NCBI GenBank assembly: GCA_965209015.1 | Contig: OZ242367.1 | Span: forward strand, 1,736,001 to 1,800,000 | Source of the DNA: Bin80 sp965209015 | Lineage (GTDB): Bacteria; Bacteroidota; Rhodothermia; Rhodothermales; Bin80 | DNA length: 64,000 bases | Reading direction: 5' to 3' | Part shown: one piece after another, positions 19,801-27,587 of the stretch | Numbering within the stretch: the first letter of the stretch is position 1 | Layout: each line of letters opens with the position of its first letter | Position numbers and translations under genes: made by a program | Notes under the pieces: model-generated | The model's input: the letters and a program-made list of their open reading frames with translations, nothing else | Databases searched by the model: none | What the model was told of the DNA's origin: nothing

Positions 19801-22049
19801 GCGGGGGCCACCGCGAGACCATCCACCGGCGTCGTTCCTATGACCTGAACCGTCTCATCCGGCTCATCCACATTGTCATCATTCGGCATGAACATCAACG
19901 TCTCCGAAGCCTCGGGCTCTCCCCCTGAAATCGTGATCGTAAATGCGGGGACGGCAGCAAAATCGTCGCCCACATTTGCCGTCCCGTCTGCGAGCGAAAC
20001 ATTCACCTCCGTGTCCTCACCGCGCAAAACATCCAGCCTCGCCGTGACCATGATGGGTACGCTTCCTGCGTCTTCGCTCACCTCCTCCGGAGAAATCGTA
20101 AGCGTGACCTCGGTTGCATTGTCATCATCCTCAATGATGAGCTCCCTTGGTGCGGGATTGACCACGTTTTCCAGACTTGTTGCCTCCCCACTTACCCGCA
20201 ACGTCTTGTCCGGCGCATCTACATCATTGTCTACCGCCGTGATCGTCACCGCTCCGGTGCTGGAGGTCTCCCCTGCAGGAATCGTGAGGGTGGTAGTGGG
20301 GAGTGGTTCGTGATCGTCCTCTGTGGCAGGCGAAACAGGCGTTACGGAGACTTCGACGGTGGTTTCGGCGGTGGAGGCGGGACTCAAAGTTGCCGTCACC
20401 AGCGCGCGGCCGCCGTTTTCCGATATCCTCTCTTCGTCCAACTCCAGCGAGACCACCGAAGGAGGTGCTACATCAATGATCGTGAGCGTGGCTTCCGCGC
20501 TCAGTTCTAGACGGTTATTGACCGCAGTTATACCAACGGTCTCATCGTCTTCGCTTATATCATCATAAGTTGCTAAAAAGCCAAACTGCCAAGATTCCTC
20601 CGTCACACCGGACGAGAGGATTAATGTAGTCCCTGACACAGGTGTAAAGTCTAAACCCGCATCAGCGGTCTCGGATTGCACCGAAATGGTTATCTCGGTG
20701 TCGGTCGTCTGCGCAGCAGTCAGTATTGCCGTCACGGTCACACTCGTAGGTCCAGCATCTTCGCGCACCTCAGGGGGATCCACTGACAGCATAATGGCAG
20801 GGGACGGTTCGTCCTCAAGAATCGTTAGTTGCAAGGGACCTGGATCAGTGATTTGATCATCATTCTCCGCCGTTCCGCCAACTTGAAATGTGCGGTTCCC
20901 CGTGTAGAAAATATCGTCCACCGCCTCGATGGTAACTTCATCAGTACTAGTCGTTTCTCCCGCCGCAATGGTAATTGTGGTGTTGGCACTCAATGTGTAG
21001 TCACCATCTGATGAAGGCGAATCGGGGGTGACCGTCACGGTGACGGTCGTCTCCTCAGTTGATTCTCGATCCAGAGTCGCGGTGACCGTTGTCGTCTCTC
21101 CTTCCGAAATCATATCTTCGGACAATGCCAACATGACTTCGGGAAACTGACATGACGGGAGACCTGAAGGTTCAAATGTGATTGTCCCTTGATTTATCAG
21201 ATCAACGATGTTTTGAGGCAAGCATCGAAGGAGGTTACCCCTAAAATCAGCATGCAATCCTGAAACGCCATCAAAAAAATTTGAAGGTAATATGCGAAAA
21301 TGATTAAACCGTAACTTGAGAGAATCCAGAGAAGGAAGGCTCGTTAACAAGCCTGGGGGGAACGAGGTGAGAAGATTAACTTCTAAGTTCAGATCTTTCA
21401 GATTGGGGGTAGTATGAAAGAAATTTACAGGTAGGTCCTCGATGCCAAGAAAGTCCATTCTAAGCGTTTCCAAACTGGAAAGAGCATAAAGTAGATTTGT
21501 AGCTTCTCCGGTACCCTTGGTCTGGTCGCCTATGTTCAGACTTTTCAGATTTGAGAGTCCCCTGAAATGATCCCCAGTTAAGGTTAATCCATTTTGGTTT
21601 AGAGACAGATCTTCCAGATTGGAGAGAGGCGCAAAGATGTTTGTAGGTAGTGAATTGAGTTCAGTATTATTTATCCACAATGTTTTCAGATTAGAGAGAT
21701 CTTCAAAGAGATTCACATGTAGAGTTCTGAATGACGCACCTTGATTCCCTGCTCCAAACCCGGGTTGGGACAGGTCCAAAAATTGCAGATTCGTGAGCCC
21801 GGCAAAGTCTCCGTATTGCAACGTGAGAGTTGCCGTTGTACGAAAATCTAACACCGTGATGCTTGCCAACTGTTCGGCCGTAACAGTAGCACAGTCGGTT
21901 CCATCCGGGAATTTTTTAAGAATTCCCTCACGAATTGGTGGAGTCCGGTCGCAAATGCCCACTATTGTTTGTGCCGTGCTATCCAGCGCAAAGAACAGCA
22001 AAATAAAACTTGCTACTAATCGCAATAAAGAAAGCGATAATCTTGGCAT
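13857..22049 (-). CDS. Giant surface protein: LRR, 18 Calx-beta repeats, autotransporter-type barrel
   Basis: A 2730-residue exported protein. A signal peptide (about 1-27, ending STAQ) precedes a leucine-rich-repeat domain at about 50-290 (repeats such as LSNLKTLWINN and LPSLDSLKLRF). Residues 303-2322 are 18 tandem Calx-beta-like units of about 105-115 residues, each ending in an acidic LTI.DDD-like strand. The C-terminal 400 residues look like an autotransporter barrel (many alternating aromatic/small strands, for example GGWSVWGQAAYSRM) and end in a terminal aromatic (DLKW). The barrel should sit in the outer membrane and display the acidic, presumably calcium-binding repeats and the LRR tip outside. 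An adhesin or host-contact role is likely but is inference. Composition is mosaic: the repeat/barrel part is clearly GC-rich (42 of 60 at 14281-14340), while the LRR part matches the surroundings (25 of 60 at 21421-21480). An IS remnant lies 160 bp beyond its 3' end. Confidence 0.9.
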   Translation of the reverse strand: MPRLSLSLLRLVASFILLFFALDSTAQTIVGICDRTPPIREGILKKFPDGTDCATVTAEQLASITVLDFRTTATLTLQYGDFAGLTNLQFLDLSQPGFGAGNQGASFRTLHVNLFEDLSNLKTLWINNTELNSLPTNIFAPLSNLEDLSLNQNGLTLTGDHFRGLSNLKSLNIGDQTKGTGEATNLLYALSSLETLRMDFLGIEDLPVNFFHTTPNLKDLNLEVNLLTSFPPGLLTSLPSLDSLKLRFNHFRILPSNFFDGVSGLHADFRGNLLRCLPQNIVDLINQGTITFEPSGLPSCQFPEVMLALSEDMISEGETTTVTATLDRESTEETTVTVTVTPDSPSSDGDYTLSANTTITIAAGETTSTDEVTIEAVDDIFYTGNRTFQVGGTAENDDQITDPGPLQLTILEDEPSPAIMLSVDPPEVREDAGPTSVTVTAILTAAQTTDTEITISVQSETADAGLDFTPVSGTTLILSSGVTEESWQFGFLATYDDISEDDETVGITAVNNRLELSAEATLTIIDVAPPSVVSLELDEERISENGGRALVTATLSPASTAETTVEVSVTPVSPATEDDHEPLPTTTLTIPAGETSSTGAVTITAVDNDVDAPDKTLRVSGEATSLENVVNPAPRELIIEDDDNATEVTLTISPEEVSEDAGSVPIMVTARLDVLRGEDTEVNVSLADGTANVGDDFAAVPAFTITISGGEPEASETLMFMPNDDNVDEPDETVQVIGTTPVDGLAVAPAELTILDATEMPQVTLVLAQPTIEENGGSTTVTARLDAASSTPTTITVSVMPNAPAIPADYELAGSTLTIPAGQTESTGMVTITAVDNLVDTPDKTVQVRGRATEKQPPVMDPADVTLTIMDDDMPSDLTLTLLRTEVGEEDGEVPIMVRAELDIEGSTPTLVTLMVGDGTAVSGVDFGAVEEQTFTIAANARMQTATFLFMPIPDTVDESPETVLITVSSTAGNDQKVLTILDATPPPQVMLNLSPTSISENGESTRVTASLSALSSEPTEIILSADPIFPATDEDYLPIVDHILTIPALATASEGGVTITAVDNAIDAPDKRVTLSGSAMNDLGVTGPSERTLTIIDDDEPSGIQLAVTPSSNVSEDGGTTQITVTATWEVARSEDTQVTIALESGTAILGVDFAPVDPFPLTILAHATNGTARFEFTPLPDDLHEAEETIHVTGSSPLVAVAPGTLTLFDSDLTPEVILELDPSVIEEGGESRISARLTGKSSEATVITVSASHDLPVTEEDYALSPVRMLTIAAGEFTSTGAVTITTADNAIDAPDKRVTVSGTAANKNGVTGPADQTLTITDDDEATGITLAVDPAEVDEDAESVPITVTATLEGAQRSTPTEVTIMVDAETATAGDDYEAVESFALRIPANASEGTGTFTFMPKNDEVHEPEETVQVTGRSSLGAAVPALLTITDTNDIPEVTLVLDPESIRENEESSSVRARLNMASSEVTVVTISAAAISPARESDYTLSGSTLTIVAGEVESAGAVTITAVDNTVFSSEPKRVTVSGQASNPLGVKDPEDKVLTITDDEGPTEFTLEVDPSVVNEGDEPQPVTVTVELNAPRATETIVGITVADGSAVAGEDYTAVPPSIDVRVAPGEITGEEMFALTLREDALYEPDETILLIGTNEALGTVETSLTIKDDDDEIILAIQDTTVMEGVGMARVRITVTPAAPADLTVHYQTADGSATEGADYTGVEEVLTILEGSEEAFIPIPITNDDLSEEDETFRIQLSDPTGAVLERDHATVTIEEDDVYRLRVEDALAQESDPEMIFTVMLDPPNPVQRVQVRYETLDGTAIAGVDYVSQSGELEFMPNQPSREIRVPLVPDDDQEEMDKHFFLQLSEPEYAVLESAQVRGTIQDDDGLPVVNITPVVSVGEGDGMVRVEVSLTGPLPEQTVSVDFRVTEESAKPAQDYEVQTRSPLRFSSGQRVQSIEIEIMDDELFEGDETFRIVLMDAMHGRLGESTRRVTIEDNEQPVTVHMEGVTVDESAMEAVLPVILSGPYGRPQTFNYKTEDGSAVAGQDYTAGMSTVTVPAGELRGEIRVPILDDEIPESTETFRVVLSGEGIEDVTGQVTILDNEEELTVSIGDQSASEDAGALLLPIRLSRPSLQAVMVEFASSDGSATEGSDYVSSKGIVIFEPGSTNGKIRIQILEDDEEEPEETFQVTLSNAQHAALGKGTGIGTIVDNDGGSNVSVQSVTVSRSEAIFEMNLSNPSTLPVLVSYATEDGTALAGEDYEPIADQVTFAPGEVSKTIEVKLLAGERIWEAKTFALVVLSAVNAEVQEARTEVVMEEESEESIQNAYVARVLRIWASQLVDALSRRMEGMAQCQIPDLTWLRDGRERWSLGEIFRGCGAEFTQGGWSVWGQAAYSRMRGQDGALSLRSDVTTMLLGADYAWRQGWMAGLVAAQSWDQGTYETSTRSGTASSRLTGFYPYVSYQTGAGMRAWMLLGLGRGESELETLETELDAALVALGLTGTLTGSTTGRLGYEVDAFWATADMETGTDLGVRRVRAGVEGSLRLGAGMETYLETALRQDGGDAETGLGMELGGGMRWSASRLRAEVGGRTLVLHTDEGLREWGLMGSIEYGTPGGLGPSMRVRPLWGNVYGGNLWREAPLHSMGMGSTDQRVEMELGYGAPIQKSVGQSIVGMTVDPSGRAYRVGYNLRMRQGLQISVATTARTMEENEAPPSYGLSARMDLKW
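17036..21143 (-). repeat. Array of alternating A/B Calx-beta units (repeats 1-12)
   Basis: The first twelve Calx-beta units alternate between two kinds. The odd ones carry a segment like VTITAVDN..DAPDK.V.VSG and a GV..P..LTI.DDD end. The even ones start like PEEV.EDAG.VPI.VTA and contain FMP.DD.V.EP.ETVQV.G. This makes six copies of an A-B pair of about 225-230 residues (about 690 bp). Units 13-18 (about 15084-17035) are a third, more classical kind (ADGSA..G.DY ... EDDEE.EETF). Confidence 0.75.
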
Positions 22050-22555
22050 AATTCCAGTATATCCAGAAATTAAGTTAGAACTATTCCGATTGGAGGAGCA
22101 TCCAACACGAGTGAATTGGAGCTAGTCCCTCTCATGATAGATTCGGCATATTTCCAGACGCGGATCATAATGAAGCTTCGATCCAATAAGGTTGTCGCCC
22201 GATACGTAGATCACAAGACTCTTTGGGTATCATAATCCATTGACTTCAAACTGCTTAACCCAAATGGGTTGTTCGTTATCATCAACAAACCTGTCATTCT
22301 GGTAGATTTTGCCAAGAGAATTGCTTGGGAAGCAACCCAAAGATAAGAAAATTCAGACTGACTTCTTACTTGGGGCTTATTACTTTTGTGTGCGGATTAC
22401 CAGAACACAGAGGTGATACCGTATCATGAAATCTGATTGTGCAGTTTAGTTTATGGTAAAGACACCAAGATGCAGTCCTAATCATCTTCACGGAGGTCCC
22501 ATCACCATTGTCGCTAAAGTCTATACTTGACAAATTAGATCAAGCAAACTGGCGA
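22050..22555. other. Intergenic region between the surface protein and argE
   Basis: About 500 bp lie upstream of the surface-protein gene and downstream of argE (both genes are on the minus strand). No coding sequence, hairpin terminator or repeat that I can support. It must hold the promoter of the surface-protein gene. Confidence 0.4.
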
Positions 22556-23644
22556 TTATGATTGAACAGAGGATTGGTCAAAATATCCTTTTACCACCAT
22601 CTTATATAGATCCACAGCTTCAATTACTTCCGACTTCTGAACATGCTCATTGGATGTATGGGATAACTCACTCGAGCCGGGCCCAATCTTCACAGCTGGG
22701 ATCCCATCCACATAGATCCAGTCACTGGCAGTTGGCGATCCACCAGGTGTACTTTCTGGAATTGCATCAAGACAAACTTTGACTATGGGCTCATCTACAT
22801 CCGTAGATACAGGTACGATTCGATCACTGTGAACTGTCACCTCGGACTCCACTGTCTCCCGAATAATCTGTACAATTTCGTTGTGCGTGTAGGAGGGGGT
22901 ACTTCGAATATCCAGATACATCGTACAATGATCAGGAATAACGTTCCGTGCATTGCCACCTGCGATAGTTGTTACATTCACACTGATGTTTCCAAGAATG
23001 GGATGGATTCGATCAAAGTTCAGACTTTGTAAGGACTGGACATCATTGGCAGCTTTAAGGATCGCATTCTGACCAAGTCCATGTCGGGCAGCATGTGCAG
23101 TTTTTCCCTTGGCATCAAGGCGCACAACAAGGAGCCCTTTCTGAGCAACAATTGGAAGCAAATTTGTTGGCTCACCAATCAATGCAGCATTGGGTCTTGT
23201 AAGACTTGTCTCCAATAACTTTTGGAGTCCATTATTCTCAAAATCAGTCTCCTCACATTCGGTGAGAGCAACAGTAAGTTGACCATTCTTTGGTTTCCAC
23301 CCTTCGGATGCCAATTCCAAGAGAGCTGTTGTCATTGAAGCCCCAGATGCTTTTGCATCCGAAGCACCTCTTCCATAGATCTTACCATCAACCTCCGTAG
23401 CGTCAAAAGGAGGGTAGGGGTGCCGAGATGATGGAGGGACAACATCCAAATGAGATGCTAAAAGTAATTTATTGGGTCCCTCGCCGATCCAGAAATATAG
23501 ACTGTTTCCTACTCGCTTACTTTGAATACCAGCACGATCCACATATGACTGCATATACGCACAAATTTCGTCTTCTTTTCCACTTAACGAGGGGAACCGA
23601 ATCATTGTATCTAACAGGTCAAGAACGCTTATCTTCATCATCAT
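22556..23644 (-). CDS. argE: M20-family N-acyl-citrulline/ornithine deacylase (ArgE-like)
   Basis: A 362-residue zinc-dependent deacylase of the M20/ArgE-DapE family. The metal-binding motifs are in order: SHLDVVP (His), GRGASDAK (Asp), TECEET (catalytic Glu and ligand Glu), GEPT (Glu) and the C-terminal SHTSNEH. As the last gene of an operon containing an N-acylornithine carbamoyltransferase, its likely substrate is N-acetyl- or N-succinylcitrulline, which it would turn into citrulline for ArgG (inference from context). The ATG at 23644 overlaps the argB stop by 4 bases (ATGA). Two further ATGs follow immediately (MMMK), so the exact start could be 3 or 6 bases later. The residues do not separate acetyl from succinyl specificity by eye. 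Confidence 0.85.
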   Translation of the reverse strand: MMMKISVLDLLDTMIRFPSLSGKEDEICAYMQSYVDRAGIQSKRVGNSLYFWIGEGPNKLLLASHLDVVPPSSRHPYPPFDATEVDGKIYGRGASDAKASGASMTTALLELASEGWKPKNGQLTVALTECEETDFENNGLQKLLETSLTRPNAALIGEPTNLLPIVAQKGLLVVRLDAKGKTAHAARHGLGQNAILKAANDVQSLQSLNFDRIHPILGNISVNVTTIAGGNARNVIPDHCTMYLDIRSTPSYTHNEIVQIIRETVESEVTVHSDRIVPVSTDVDEPIVKVCLDAIPESTPGGSPTASDWIYVDGIPAVKIGPGSSELSHTSNEHVQKSEVIEAVDLYKMVVKGYFDQSSVQS

Positions 23645-24417
23645 GATTCCATGACCATTAACGTTGCATTCCGTTTGTGCAATAGATCATCTACTCCAAG
23701 AACCCATACATCGGATACACCCTTAGCCAATGCACGACGTGCAGAATGTAGCTTGACAGACATTCCATCGCTGATCCAGCCCTGTTCAAGTCCAGCAACT
23801 TCTTCTTCGGGGGAACAGGTTTTGAGAAGAGAGGAAGGATTATTGAGATCTCTAAGGACTCCCCCTGAATCTGTTACCATAAGCAGTTCTTTTGCATGGA
23901 TCACTTCGGCAAGAGTGCAGGCAACCGTATCGGCGTTCACATTATATCGTTGACCTGAATCATCAACACCAAGAGGGGCAATGATTGAAATAAATCCTAC
24001 CTCGGTGAGGGTATGAATTAGCGTCGTATCAATGGAGACAATTTCTCCTACCCAGCCAAAGTCAACCTTTTTCCCGTGAATCATCCACGGTTCACGACGC
24101 CGAACTTTGATCATAGCTCCATCTACACCGCTCAGCCCGACTGCCTTGAGTCCATTAGTATTTGCCGTTGCGACCAACTTCATATTGACAGCCCCTCTCA
24201 TTGCCCACTCTGCAATCTTGAGATCCAGATCTCTCGTAACTCGCCGACCTCCAATGAAGGTAGGTGTGTGATCAAGCCGATGAGCTAATTCAGTTGATTG
24301 GACTCCACCTCCATGGACAATCACGACTGGCGACTGGATCTGTCGTACCTGACTCCACAACAGAGATAACGAATCAAGAACGGATCCTCCGATCTTTATG
24401 ACGATGGGTGACTTCAT
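23641..24417 (-). CDS. argB: Acetylglutamate kinase (ArgB family)
   Basis: An amino-acid kinase of 258 residues that phosphorylates N-acetylglutamate (or its succinyl analogue) in the second step of arginine synthesis. Recognisable motifs are the N-terminal IVIKIGGS, VIVHGGG, the substrate region GLSGVDG and the nucleotide-binding NVNADTVACTLA. The ATG at 24417 overlaps the argF' stop by 4 bases and is preferred; an in-frame ATG 12 bases upstream would add four residues. The gene lies between argF' and argE with overlaps on both sides, so translation is probably coupled. No N-terminal extension typical of arginine-feedback-inhibited kinases is seen. Confidence 0.9.
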   Translation of the reverse strand: MKSPIVIKIGGSVLDSLSLLWSQVRQIQSPVVIVHGGGVQSTELAHRLDHTPTFIGGRRVTRDLDLKIAEWAMRGAVNMKLVATANTNGLKAVGLSGVDGAMIKVRRREPWMIHGKKVDFGWVGEIVSIDTTLIHTLTEVGFISIIAPLGVDDSGQRYNVNADTVACTLAEVIHAKELLMVTDSGGVLRDLNNPSSLLKTCSPEEEVAGLEQGWISDGMSVKLHSARRALAKGVSDVWVLGVDDLLHKRNATLMVMES

Positions 24418-25430
24418 ATCAGTCCCCACGCACGTTCAAGGATAGCTATCTGGGCATGTAGCCGGAATTCCGACTGTAATAAGTGGATTGCTTGTGGGCT
24501 ATCAATGACAGCATCTTCGGCTATAACCCCTCGTCGAATAGGTAAACAGTGCATGAATGCCGCCTTATCAAGGTGATGTTTACGTACTTGCCAGTTCTGG
24601 TACTGATTCCTTAGTTCATCTTCGGCGGCGGGATCGTCATAACGTAGTTGACCTCCCCATGCTTTCGCATAAATAATATCGGCCCCTTTGCATCCAGCGT
24701 CTTGATCATCTGTCTCCATGATGGGATAGCCATGCCGAGAAGAATATGATTCTGCAAGCTTTATTATGTCTGGATCGAGTTGAAAGCCATGTGGTCGTGC
24801 AATGGTTACCCGCATTCCAAGCCTTGCTGCCATCAAGACTGCAGAATTCGGTACTGCCTGTGCCAATGGACGTGGATGGCCAGTCCAAGATAGAACAAAA
24901 CGCTTTCCCTTCACTTCATTGTTAAAGTGTTCTTTAATGGTTGCCGCGTCAGCGAGCGCCTGACATGGGTGATATAAAGCAGATTCCAGATTGATCACAG
25001 GTACAGTTGCGGAATCAAGAATTTTCTTAAATCTGGACTCACTCTGATCTAATGCGTAATCCGTTCCAGTCGCAAACAGACGTACTCCCAATGCATCATA
25101 GTATCGTGACAATACACCGATCGCTTCGCGAATATGTTCAACCGATTTCCCATCCATACGACAGCCATCTCTCCATTCCATTCCCCACACCCCTGATCCA
25201 GGGGTGATGATTGAGGTGTGTGCACCAAGTCTGGCGGCAGCAACCTCCATGGATGTACGTGTACGAAGGGAGGAATTGAAGAAGAGTAGCCCAAGGCTTC
25301 GGAATGTATCAGGCTTGGGGATTGTACAAGGGGAATGATAATGATGGAGAGTCCGAATTAACTGCTCATTCCAGATCTGGTCATCTTCAAGATGCCAATC
25401 AAATAGGTGTCTCAGGTTTGGATCAGACAT
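24414..25430 (-). CDS. argF': N-acetyl/N-succinylornithine carbamoyltransferase
   Basis: A 338-residue transcarbamylase. The carbamoyl-phosphate loop reads SLRTRTS instead of the STRTR of ordinary ornithine carbamoyltransferase, and it is followed by RMDGKSVEHI.E..GVLSRYYD.LGVRLF, a pattern of the N-acylornithine enzymes known from Xanthomonas (acetyl) and Bacteroides (succinyl). HPCQALAD and HCLPIRRG are also present. It would carbamoylate acylornithine to acylcitrulline, which fits the deacylase at the end of the operon. The start chosen is ATG 25430, which overlaps argD by 8 bases; a longer in-frame start at 25547 lies inside argD and would add 39 unrelated residues. Which acyl group is used is not settled. 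Confidence 0.9.
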   Translation of the reverse strand: MSDPNLRHLFDWHLEDDQIWNEQLIRTLHHYHSPCTIPKPDTFRSLGLLFFNSSLRTRTSMEVAAARLGAHTSIITPGSGVWGMEWRDGCRMDGKSVEHIREAIGVLSRYYDALGVRLFATGTDYALDQSESRFKKILDSATVPVINLESALYHPCQALADAATIKEHFNNEVKGKRFVLSWTGHPRPLAQAVPNSAVLMAARLGMRVTIARPHGFQLDPDIIKLAESYSSRHGYPIMETDDQDAGCKGADIIYAKAWGGQLRYDDPAAEDELRNQYQNWQVRKHHLDKAAFMHCLPIRRGVIAEDAVIDSPQAIHLLQSEFRLHAQIAILERAWGLI

Positions 25431-26589
25431 GTTCCATTGCACTTTTGAAAGCCGCTGAAAATTCCTCAATATGACTGGATTCAGTGATAAGCGGCGGCAT
25501 GATTCGCATAACATGAGGATCTCCACTTCCGCCAGCAAGTACCCCATGTTGTCGTAGAGTAGCCAGAGTACTGCTCATGGGGGAGTCCACCCGAATACCA
25601 ATCAGACAACCACGTCCACGTACCTCCAAAGCATAGGGTTCAAGGGCAGTCATAATTGCATCATATATTTTTGGAGCACGCTCCATCAGCCCCTCTTCGT
25701 GGATCGCCTCCAGTGTTGCAGTAACTGCACTCATAGCAATCATACCTCCACCGAAGGTGGATCCTTGGTCACCATATTGAACCTCATCCGAGAGGCTATC
25801 GCTCAGGAGCACCGCTCCGACGGGAATCCCTGATCCGAGGCTTTTGGCAAGAGTAATCATATCGGGGATGAGTCCCAGTTGCTCACTGATGCTGAATGTG
25901 CCCGTTCGACCAACTCCCGTTTGAATTTCGTCAAAGATCAAGAGAATATTATACTCATCACATATCTTGCGAAGACCGACGTAATAATCAGTGGAGGCCT
26001 CAACGATCCCACCTATACTTTGGATTGGTTCAATAAGTATTGCAGCAATATCATCGTTATCACTCAGAATTGCTTCCACAGATGCTAAGTCTCCGAATTT
26101 GGCAAAATAATGGGTCGGTGCGAGCACTTCCTTAAAGGGATCCCGGTAGGATGGATTCCAAGTTGCGGCCAAGCTTCCGAGAGTTCGTCCATGAAAGCCA
26201 TTCATTGTGGAAATAATGCCGCTCCGCCCAGTTGATTTTCGTGCAATCTTCAACGCAGTTTCAATTGCTTCTGTACCCGAATTACAAAAAAATATCCGAT
26301 GTAGTGGAGCCATTTCGGAGAGCAGCTTCGCCGCACGCGCTCGGACATCACTATAAACTACATTTGAATAGAATAGAAGTTGCTTGCTTTGCCTTTGGAT
26401 CGCATTTACGACACGGGGCGGACAATGACCTAAAGCGGTCACACAGTGTCCCCCATAAAAATCCAAATAACGGTTACCATCCGCATCCCAGACATAGCAT
26501 CCCTCACCTCGCACAAGCGCGAGGGGCATTTTCTTGTAGGTTGGGATAAGGAATGTATCCTCATCATGTAAAATGGTCTGAGTATTCAT
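25423..26589 (-). CDS. argD: Acetylornithine aminotransferase
   Basis: A 388-residue class III PLP aminotransferase converting N-acylglutamate semialdehyde to N-acylornithine. Visible are the cofactor-contacting NSGTEAIE, the FDEIQTGVGRTG motif with the Asp that holds the pyridine nitrogen, the Schiff-base lysine region TLAKSLGSGIP, and QGSTFGG. The length is normal for the family. Its ATG overlaps the argC stop by 4 bases, and its end overlaps argF' by 8. The acyl-ornithine role is taken from the operon context, since related enzymes of the same fold act on GABA or ornithine. Confidence 0.92.
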   Translation of the reverse strand: MNTQTILHDEDTFLIPTYKKMPLALVRGEGCYVWDADGNRYLDFYGGHCVTALGHCPPRVVNAIQRQSKQLLFYSNVVYSDVRARAAKLLSEMAPLHRIFFCNSGTEAIETALKIARKSTGRSGIISTMNGFHGRTLGSLAATWNPSYRDPFKEVLAPTHYFAKFGDLASVEAILSDNDDIAAILIEPIQSIGGIVEASTDYYVGLRKICDEYNILLIFDEIQTGVGRTGTFSISEQLGLIPDMITLAKSLGSGIPVGAVLLSDSLSDEVQYGDQGSTFGGGMIAMSAVTATLEAIHEEGLMERAPKIYDAIMTALEPYALEVRGRGCLIGIRVDSPMSSTLATLRQHGVLAGGSGDPHVMRIMPPLITESSHIEEFSAAFKSAMEHV

Positions 26590-27587
26590 GAATCCGCTTT
26601 GGAGATCAGTCCTGTAATGATCGGCAAGTCCATGAGAAGGTTCATATTCTGGATTGCCTGAGAGGCAGCACCGCGAAGCATATTGTCAAGTGCAAAGCCA
26701 ATGACAAGGTGCTCACCTCGAATGATCCATCCCAAATCGCAGTAAGGAGATCCGACGGCATACTGCAACTCGGGGAGTTCATCCTTCCAGAGTCGAATGA
26801 GTTGATGGTGGGCATAAGCGTCCTCAAACCACTGGGCAATTTCAGAGGGTCCAGCAGGTGTTTTCAGTAGAATAGTTCCCCAAATCCCGCGTGTCCACGG
26901 TCCAGAAACTGGTACCATTGCGAGGGAAATATTTGGATTTATGAACTGGCGAATCTCAGAGAGATGCTGGTGTTCTAGCACTTTGTATGCGCGCACATTC
27001 CCATCCCTCTCTGGAAAGTGAGTTGTTTTCTTCGGACGAATACCCGATCCAGAGGCGCCAGTGATCGCTGTAATTGAAGCACTGGCATTTGAACAATTCA
27101 GGTGCAATGGCCAGATGGCAAGTAGCATCCCCGTGGCAAAACAACCAGGATTTGCAATGTAGTGCGACGAGTACGGGGCGAAGACTTCAGGTTGTCCATA
27201 AGAAAACTTTGGGATCAACTCGGGAGCGGGGTGTGTCACTTTGAAGAGTGACTCAAATAAGGATACATCCTTGAACCTGAAGTCAGAACTCATGTCAATG
27301 ATCTTGCCCGAGTACCCTGCATCAAGCAATTCCTTGACACTTGCAGCCCCTTTACCATGTTCTGCCGCAATGAATACAACATCAATCTCAGTAGATTCAA
27401 ACTCACTGGTAGCCATAAACCGAAGGCTTTGTTGCCCCCTGAGTCCTGGATGAGCAATGTGAAGTGGTTCCCCTGAATATGTCCGACTGGTAACTGAGAC
27501 GAGGGAAGCGTGGGGGTGTTGTAGAATCAATTGAATTAGTTCTCTGCCAACATATCCACTACCATGTAAAATTGCAGTCTGGATCAT
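26586..27587 (-). CDS. argC: N-acetyl-gamma-glutamyl-phosphate reductase
   Basis: A 333-residue NADPH-dependent reductase making N-acylglutamate semialdehyde. It starts with a Rossmann motif (HGSGYVGRELIQL) and has the active-site NPGCFATG with the catalytic cysteine, followed by the family segments GASGSG and the H.H..EI region. The length matches type 1 ArgC. Both ends overlap the neighbours by 4 bases (argG stop / argC start and argC stop / argD start). Confidence 0.93.
   Translation of the reverse strand: MIQTAILHGSGYVGRELIQLILQHPHASLVSVTSRTYSGEPLHIAHPGLRGQQSLRFMATSEFESTEIDVVFIAAEHGKGAASVKELLDAGYSGKIIDMSSDFRFKDVSLFESLFKVTHPAPELIPKFSYGQPEVFAPYSSHYIANPGCFATGMLLAIWPLHLNCSNASASITAITGASGSGIRPKKTTHFPERDGNVRAYKVLEHQHLSEIRQFINPNISLAMVPVSGPWTRGIWGTILLKTPAGPSEIAQWFEDAYAHHQLIRLWKDELPELQYAVGSPYCDLGWIIRGEHLVIGFALDNMLRGAASQAIQNMNLLMDLPIITGLISKADS

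Noticed and set aside
24414..25430. Ordinary ornithine carbamoyltransferase
   Set aside because: The STRTR motif is SLRTRTS, and the RMDG...EHI.E block matches acylornithine enzymes; the operon also has a deacylase.
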